DNA of 64,000 bases, taken from positions 1-64,000 of the forward strand of contig CAZEJR010000008.1 of assembly GCA_964512675.1 (NCBI GenBank). The letters are read 5' to 3'. Origin of the DNA: A07HB70 sp964512675. Lineage in GTDB: Archaea; Halobacteriota; Halobacteria; Halobacteriales; Haloferacaceae. The first letter of the stretch is position 1; every line of letters starts with the position of its first letter. The position numbers were made by a program, and so were the translations under genes. The notes under the pieces were generated by a model, which did not search any database, was not told the origin of the DNA, and was given only the letters and a program-made list of their open reading frames with translations. Below are positions 59,721 to 64,000 of this stretch, in pieces.

Positions 59721-60560
59721 GTGCTCACCTTCGTCGGACTGGGGCTGTACGACGAGCGCTCGGTCACGCTCGCCGGGCGCGACGCGATCTGTAACGCCGA
59801 CCGGGCGTTCGCGGAGTTCTACACGAGTGACCTCGTCGGGACGACCGTCGACGACCTCGTCGCCGCCCACGACGTCGACCTCGAGGTGCGCGACCGCGCC
59901 GGGGTCGAGCGCGACCCGGAGCCGATACTCGCCGCCGCCGAGTCGTCCGACGTCTGCCTTCTGGCCGCCGGCGACGCTCTCGTCTCCACCACCCACGTCG
60001 ACCTGCGTCTCCGCGCCGAGGACCGCGGGATCGACACCCGCGTCGTCCACGGTGTCTCCGCCGCCAGCGCCGTCCCCGCGCTCTGCGGGCTCCAGAACTA
60101 CCGCTTCGGGCAGGCCGTCACCCTGCCGTTTCCGGACGCTCACGGCGCCGGGGCGGTGCCGCCCTCCGTCGTCGAGAGCGTCGAGACCAACCGCGAGCGC
60201 GGGCTCCACACCCTCTCGTACCTCGACATCACCGCCGACGACAGACAGCGCGCACGCCGCGCCGAGCGCCGGGACGACGAGCGCGGCACGTACATGACCG
60301 CCGACGTCGCCGCGGAGCTCCTCTGTGAGGGCTGGCGCGACGCGCTCGCCGTCGCCGTCGCACGCGCCGGGAGTCCCGACCCCGTCGTCGTCGCCGACCG
60401 GCTCTCGGCGCTCGCCGGCGAGTCGCTCGGCGAACCGCTCCACGCGCTGGTGATCCCCGGGGGACTCCACCACGTCGAGCGGGCGGCACTGGCGACTCTC
60501 GCCGGAGCGCCGGAGGCGGCGCTGGCCGCACACGACGAGGCGTTCGAGACCGACCACTAG
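59721..60560 (+). CDS. dphB: Diphthine synthase
   Basis: 279-residue SAM-dependent methyltransferase of diphthamide synthesis on elongation factor 2. VLTFVGLGLYDERSVTLAGR at the N-terminus, VCLLAAGDALVSTTHVDLRL, VHGVSAASAVPALCGLQNYR and FGQAVTLPFP are characteristic of DphB. GTG start. Convergent with artA (4-nt overlap). dph6 for the later step is at 19.8 kb. Confidence 0.94.
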   Translation: MLTFVGLGLYDERSVTLAGRDAICNADRAFAEFYTSDLVGTTVDDLVAAHDVDLEVRDRAGVERDPEPILAAAESSDVCLLAAGDALVSTTHVDLRLRAEDRGIDTRVVHGVSAASAVPALCGLQNYRFGQAVTLPFPDAHGAGAVPPSVVESVETNRERGLHTLSYLDITADDRQRARRAERRDDERGTYMTADVAAELLCEGWRDALAVAVARAGSPDPVVVADRLSALAGESLGEPLHALVIPGGLHHVERAALATLAGAPEAALAAHDEAFETDH

Positions 60561-61513
60561 TCCTCCGGGTCGACGCCGCCGTCGGTGATCGCGGGCTGAC
60601 GGGGGAGGTCGAGTGCCGACGCGAGGTCGTACTCGTTGCGGGTGAGGAGGTAGAGCGCGTCCTCCACCAGCGCCAGCAGCTCCGGGAGTTCGCGGACGAG
60701 CAGGTAGGTGACGCCGACGAGGGCGACGACCGCCAGCGACTGACTGATCACCCGGTCGGAGAGGTAGAACGACACCTTGTACGGGTCGGAGCCGTCGAAC
60801 AGGAAGAGGACCGCGTCCGCGAACCAGTGCATGTACTGCTTACCGAAGACGAGGCCGATGAACGTCGTACGGGCGAGATTCAGCGCGTAGACGATCGGCA
60901 CGACGACCGCGAGGCCGCGGAGCTTCCGGCTGAAGGGGGCGTCGACGGCGGCGATCAGCCCCGCGAAGATCGAGATGCTCCCCAGCCCCGTACAGGCCAA
61001 GACGAGCGAGAACAGGATGACGTGGCCCTCCGGGGTGACGAACTTGAACGTGTTCAGGTAGCCCTGGTCGCCCCGGACGAGTTCGGGGTGGTGGCCGAGG
61101 GTGGTCATGATCCACATCGTCTGGTCGGTGACGACGCGGATGAGCGCGGCCCGGGGTGCGGGGACGGAGACACCCGCGACGGTGAACGCCGGGATCGTCT
61201 CGAACGGCAGGTAGACGAGACCCATCCACGCGACGGCGCGGGAGAGCGCGACGAGCGAGTCACGGCCACGCCAGAACACGTAGCCGGCGTAGAGACAGAG
61301 CGGCACCGCGAGCGCAGAGAGGCCGGCCTCGATGAACGACCGCTTGGCGACCCAGAAGTGCGGGGCGAGCTGCGCCCAGAAGACGGCGAAGAGCGCCCAC
61401 GACGCGACGAGGACGGGCCGCCCCGTCTCGCGCTGCCCGCGCCAGAGCAGAGCACCGACGCCGAAGGCGACGACGACGGCCCACGCCAGCGCGTCGGAGA
61501 CGGGTGTCGGCAT
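60557..61513 (-). CDS. artA: Archaeosortase A
   Basis: 318-residue membrane transpeptidase-like enzyme that removes PGF-CTERM tails and allows lipid attachment of surface proteins such as the S-layer glycoprotein. Catalytic set: Cys174 in VLACTGLGS, Arg215 in LARTTFIG and Arg254 in SDRVISQS, matching the positions known in the Haloferax enzyme within one residue. About eight membrane helices. The BtuF protein at 43 kb is a likely substrate. Confidence 0.93.
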   Translation of the reverse strand: MPTPVSDALAWAVVVAFGVGALLWRGQRETGRPVLVASWALFAVFWAQLAPHFWVAKRSFIEAGLSALAVPLCLYAGYVFWRGRDSLVALSRAVAWMGLVYLPFETIPAFTVAGVSVPAPRAALIRVVTDQTMWIMTTLGHHPELVRGDQGYLNTFKFVTPEGHVILFSLVLACTGLGSISIFAGLIAAVDAPFSRKLRGLAVVVPIVYALNLARTTFIGLVFGKQYMHWFADAVLFLFDGSDPYKVSFYLSDRVISQSLAVVALVGVTYLLVRELPELLALVEDALYLLTRNEYDLASALDLPRQPAITDGGVDPED

Positions 61514-61535
61514 ACGTTCTCGATCGCGGGCGGGC

Positions 61536-61543
61536 GCTAAATC
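61536..61543 (-). promoter_or_regulatory. TATA box before artA
   Basis: GATTTAGC on the minus strand, centred 26-27 nt before the artA ATG; leaderless spacing. Confidence 0.5.
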
Positions 61544-61583
61544 CCTTGTCGTTCTGGCACCCGTAGCGCACGGGCGGTCCCGG

Positions 61584-62369
61584 TCAGAACGGGAACAGCG
61601 AGTCGTCGTCGGGCGAGCGCTCGAGCACCTCCACCTCGTGGCCGTCGTTCGTCTTCGTGAACGCGTACATGTCGTCGCAGTCGGCAGGGGTCCGGTACGC
61701 CTCGGCGTGTCGGTGGGTCAGTTCCTCCCACGCCTCGTGGAGGTCGTCGACGCCGAGAGCGAGGTGGCCCCACGCGTCGCCCAGGTCGTAGGTCCGCCCG
61801 TCGTAGTTGTACGTCAGCTCGACGTCCATCGCCTCCGGCGGGGCGTCCGGCGGCGAGAGGAAGAAGTTCGCGAACGTCTCCGCCTCCCACCGGCCGGTGT
61901 CTTCGTACCCCAGCTTTCGGACCCACCAGCCGACTGCCGCGTCGGCGTCCTCGACCCGGACCATCGTGTGGTCGAGGCTCCAGCGCGCGCCGTGGTCGCG
62001 CGAGACGATCTCGACCTCGTGGCCGTCGGGGTCCGTGACGAACGCGTACCGCCCGCCACAGGAGTCGGGGTCGCGGTAGTCCGCGACGCCGCCAGCCATC
62101 AGCTCCTCGTACGCGTCGTAGACGTCGTCGACACGGACGGCGATATGTCCCCACGCGTCGCCCAGGTCGTAGGTCCGGTCGTCGTGGTTCGCGGTGAGCT
62201 CGAGCATCGCGCCCGCGTCGTCCATCGCCTCCGGGCCGAGGTAGACGATCGTGAACCCGTCGCCCTCGTAGCGGTCTTTCTCCTCGTAGCCGAGGTGACC
62301 GGTGTACCAGCCGAGCGACTCGTCGAGATCCTCGACGCGCATCATCACGTGGTCGAGCGTGTGCGACAT
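61584..62369 (-). CDS. VOC (glyoxalase/bleomycin-resistance) family protein, two domains
   Basis: 261 residues formed of two similar VOC domains: MSHTLDHVMMRVEDLDESLG then WYTGHLGYEEKDRY, and LDHTMVRVEDADAAVG then WWVRKLGYEDTGRW about 130 residues later. Both have the YDLGDAWGH(I/L)A segment and a GHEVE(I/V) end supplying metal ligands. Glyoxalase I is the closest named relative, but which ligand is used cannot be told. The ATG at 62369 matches the family start. Confidence 0.88.
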   Translation of the reverse strand: MSHTLDHVMMRVEDLDESLGWYTGHLGYEEKDRYEGDGFTIVYLGPEAMDDAGAMLELTANHDDRTYDLGDAWGHIAVRVDDVYDAYEELMAGGVADYRDPDSCGGRYAFVTDPDGHEVEIVSRDHGARWSLDHTMVRVEDADAAVGWWVRKLGYEDTGRWEAETFANFFLSPPDAPPEAMDVELTYNYDGRTYDLGDAWGHLALGVDDLHEAWEELTHRHAEAYRTPADCDDMYAFTKTNDGHEVEVLERSPDDDSLFPF

Positions 62370-62407
62370 AGCTTGAGGGTCGAGGCCCAGAGACAAACCC
62401 TTTGCCG

Positions 62408-62845
62408 TCAGTTGCGGGCGAGCGCGAGCGCGACGAGCCAGCAGACGAGCGTGCCCGTCGGCCACGCGGTGCGAGAGGGCTGGATCGAGAACCCCCACGC
62501 GAGCGAGAGCTGCGCGACGCCGGCGCAGGCGAACGCCGCGGCGGTGACGCGGCGGTCCTCGCGGCCGGTCGCGGCGCCGACGGTGACGCTGGCGACGCCG
62601 ACGAGAGCACAGGCCACGGAGAGCGGCCACGCGACGACGAACCCGGGCAGACCGGCGGTGTAGACGAACAGGAAGCCGTACAGCGTCGTGACCGCCGGCG
62701 GATTCGTGTTGACCAGCCCCCACGGGAACAGGAGTGTCGCGTCGGCGCGCGAGAACAGCTGGACCGACCACGGGAGCGCGAGAGGGACAGCCGCGAGGGC
62801 GAGACGAGCGCGGGGGCGGTCGGTCCGGAGTGCCGGATCGCTCAC
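62408..62845 (-). CDS. Small multi-pass membrane protein of unknown function
   Basis: 145 residues with four hydrophobic segments (LALAAVPLALPWSVQLFSRA, LYGFLFVYTAGLPGFVVAWP, VTAAAFACAGVAQLSLAWGF and a C-terminal helix). The pattern of conserved Pro/Trp in helix 1 and PPAV before helix 2 suggests a real haloarchaeal family. Its ATG overlaps the upstream GTPase stop by 4 nt, so it is co-translated with that GTPase. Confidence 0.72.
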   Translation of the reverse strand: MSDPALRTDRPRARLALAAVPLALPWSVQLFSRADATLLFPWGLVNTNPPAVTTLYGFLFVYTAGLPGFVVAWPLSVACALVGVASVTVGAATGREDRRVTAAAFACAGVAQLSLAWGFSIQPSRTAWPTGTLVCWLVALALARN

Positions 62846-63954
62846 TTCCGGGCGACGATGCGGATCACGTCTTCGTCGGCGAGGACGTGGTCGCGCCCGA
62901 CCTGCTGTTCGTCGTGGACGGCGCTCTCGCCGGTGACGCGGGCGAACTTGAACCGCTCCTCGAAGCTTCCACCGAGCTTCTGGAGGGCGTCGTCGACGGT
63001 GTCGCCCTCGCGGACGACCAGCGGCTCCTCGTAGTCGACACCGCGGCCCGGCTTGTCCATGTAGAGCCGGACGAGACCGAGTTCGTCCCAGAGCCGCCCT
63101 TTCAGCGCGTCGAGGCCGCGCTCCGCCTCGGCGCTGACGTAGACGGCGTCGTCCGGGTCGACGTCGCGCTCGCGGAGGTCGGCCTCGACTGTCGGGAGGT
63201 AGTCGCGGTCGATGAGGTCCATCTTGTTGACGACGACGAGCGAGGGGAGATACACACGGTTGTCCATCACCGCGTCGACGAGCTCGTCGATGTCGGGGTC
63301 GCCACGGACGGTGACGTCGGCGTTGATCACGTCGTTCTCGCGCAGCACCGACCGGATGGTGTCGTCGTCGAGGCTCACCCCGTCGCCAGTCGTGACCCGG
63401 ATGCCGCCCCGGCCCGTCCTCCGGACGGTGACGTCCGGGGGCTCGGTGTCGAGACGCACCTTGTTCTCGTACAGTTCGCGCCGGAGACGGCTGTACTGCT
63501 CCACCTCGAACGGCGAGAGGACGAAGACGACGAGGTCGGCGGTTCTGACGACGGAGAGCACGGCTTTCCCGCCGCCACGGTTGTCCGCGGCACCCTCGAT
63601 GAGACCCGGCACGTCGAGAATCTGGACGTTCGCGCCGCGGTACTGGAGCATCCCGGGGTTGACCTCGAGCGTGGTGAACTCGTACGCGCCGACCTCGCTG
63701 TCGGCGTTCGTGAGTGCGTTGACCAGCGTCGACTTGCCGACGCTCGGAAACCCGACGAGCGCGACGGTGGCGTCGCCGTGCTTCTCGACGGCGTAGCCGA
63801 CGCCACCGCTGCCCGACGACTGGCGCTTCTCGAGTTCCTCCTTTTTCTCCGCGAGCTTCGCCTTCAGCCGACCGATATGTGCCTCCGTCGACTTGTTGTA
63901 CGGCGTCTCGGCGATCTCCTCGCGGAGTGCCTCTATCTCCTCCTCGAGGCCCAT
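62842..63954 (-). CDS. Obg/DRG-family GTP-binding protein
   Basis: 370-residue DRG-type GTPase: coiled basic-acidic N-terminus (GLEEEIEALREEIAETPYNK then STEAHIGRLKAKLAEKKEEL), G1 GFPSVGKST (residues 68-76), a G2 region with Thr in YEFTT, G3 DVPGLIEG, G4 NKMD, G5 SAE, and a C-terminal TGS domain ending in EDVIRIVARK. The family is linked to translation. The ATG at 63954 gives the standard N-terminus; the frame runs nine further codons to a TTG. A CTTCTTT element lies near -27. Confidence 0.93.
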   Translation of the reverse strand: MGLEEEIEALREEIAETPYNKSTEAHIGRLKAKLAEKKEELEKRQSSGSGGVGYAVEKHGDATVALVGFPSVGKSTLVNALTNADSEVGAYEFTTLEVNPGMLQYRGANVQILDVPGLIEGAADNRGGGKAVLSVVRTADLVVFVLSPFEVEQYSRLRRELYENKVRLDTEPPDVTVRRTGRGGIRVTTGDGVSLDDDTIRSVLRENDVINADVTVRGDPDIDELVDAVMDNRVYLPSLVVVNKMDLIDRDYLPTVEADLRERDVDPDDAVYVSAEAERGLDALKGRLWDELGLVRLYMDKPGRGVDYEEPLVVREGDTVDDALQKLGGSFEERFKFARVTGESAVHDEQQVGRDHVLADEDVIRIVARK

Positions 63955-64000
63955 CGCGAGTTCGTCGACTGTGGGCGGCAAAGAAGCCTGTCGTTCCCCT

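Overview
The window is a haloarchaeal chromosome segment. Support for this: very GC-rich, acidic coding sequence with strong third-position GC; a 20S proteasome alpha subunit; archaeal RNase P proteins (Pop5, Rpp30); SRP19; Gar1; Trm5; diphthamide genes (dph6, dphB); archaeosortase A together with a PGF-CTERM substrate; twin-arginine lipoproteins; haloarchaeal glucose dehydrogenase with a GfcR-type regulator; and many leaderless genes with a TATA-like element about 26-28 nt before the start codon. Genus is not assigned.

Layout. 1-4.5 kb: 3' end of gatA, trkA, an SRPBCC protein, a broken universal-stress gene and coaBC. 4.5-10.7 kb: a complete seven-subunit Mrp/Mnh Na+/H+ antiporter operon on the minus strand. 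10.8-18 kb: a purine phosphoribosyltransferase and a dipeptide/oligopeptide ABC transporter (dppABCDF). 18-34.6 kb: housekeeping and metabolic genes, including a sugar-nucleotide transferase, dph6, a PurN-PurH fusion with purB alongside, gdh-gfcR, a glutaredoxin, psmA, rnp2-rnp3 and an amidohydrolase-Rieske pair. 34.7-39 kb: a peroxiredoxin and the lysine operon dapA-dapB-dapD-lysA (succinylase route). 39-47.5 kb: a NYN protein, a PUA protein, a presenilin-like protease, gar1, srp19, the B12 transporter btuF/btuCD and trm5.

The accessory part is 47.5-50.2 kb. It holds a tRNA-Thr(CGT), a tyrosine integrase inactivated by two single-base indels, a vapBC toxin-antitoxin pair, and a degenerate copy of the tRNA 3' end exactly 2,400 bp downstream. 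It looks like the relic of a small integrated element.

Directly after it (50.2-53.4 kb) comes the most interesting module: a two-domain KaiC-type ATPase translationally coupled to a protein with a receiver-like domain, an apparently complete LOV (blue-light) domain, a second PAS domain and a histidine-kinase core. The kinase ATP-binding motifs are altered at three normally conserved positions. Two paralogous Tat lipoproteins of unknown function and a PadR-like regulator follow. 56.3-64 kb carries a bactofilin-like membrane protein, two back-to-back D-2-hydroxyacid dehydrogenases, a small zinc-finger protein, dphB, archaeosortase A, a VOC protein and an Obg/DRG-family GTPase.

No rRNA gene, CRISPR array or intact insertion sequence was seen. 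Minus-strand and alternative-frame open frames are abundant because of the high GC content and were left out unless supported.
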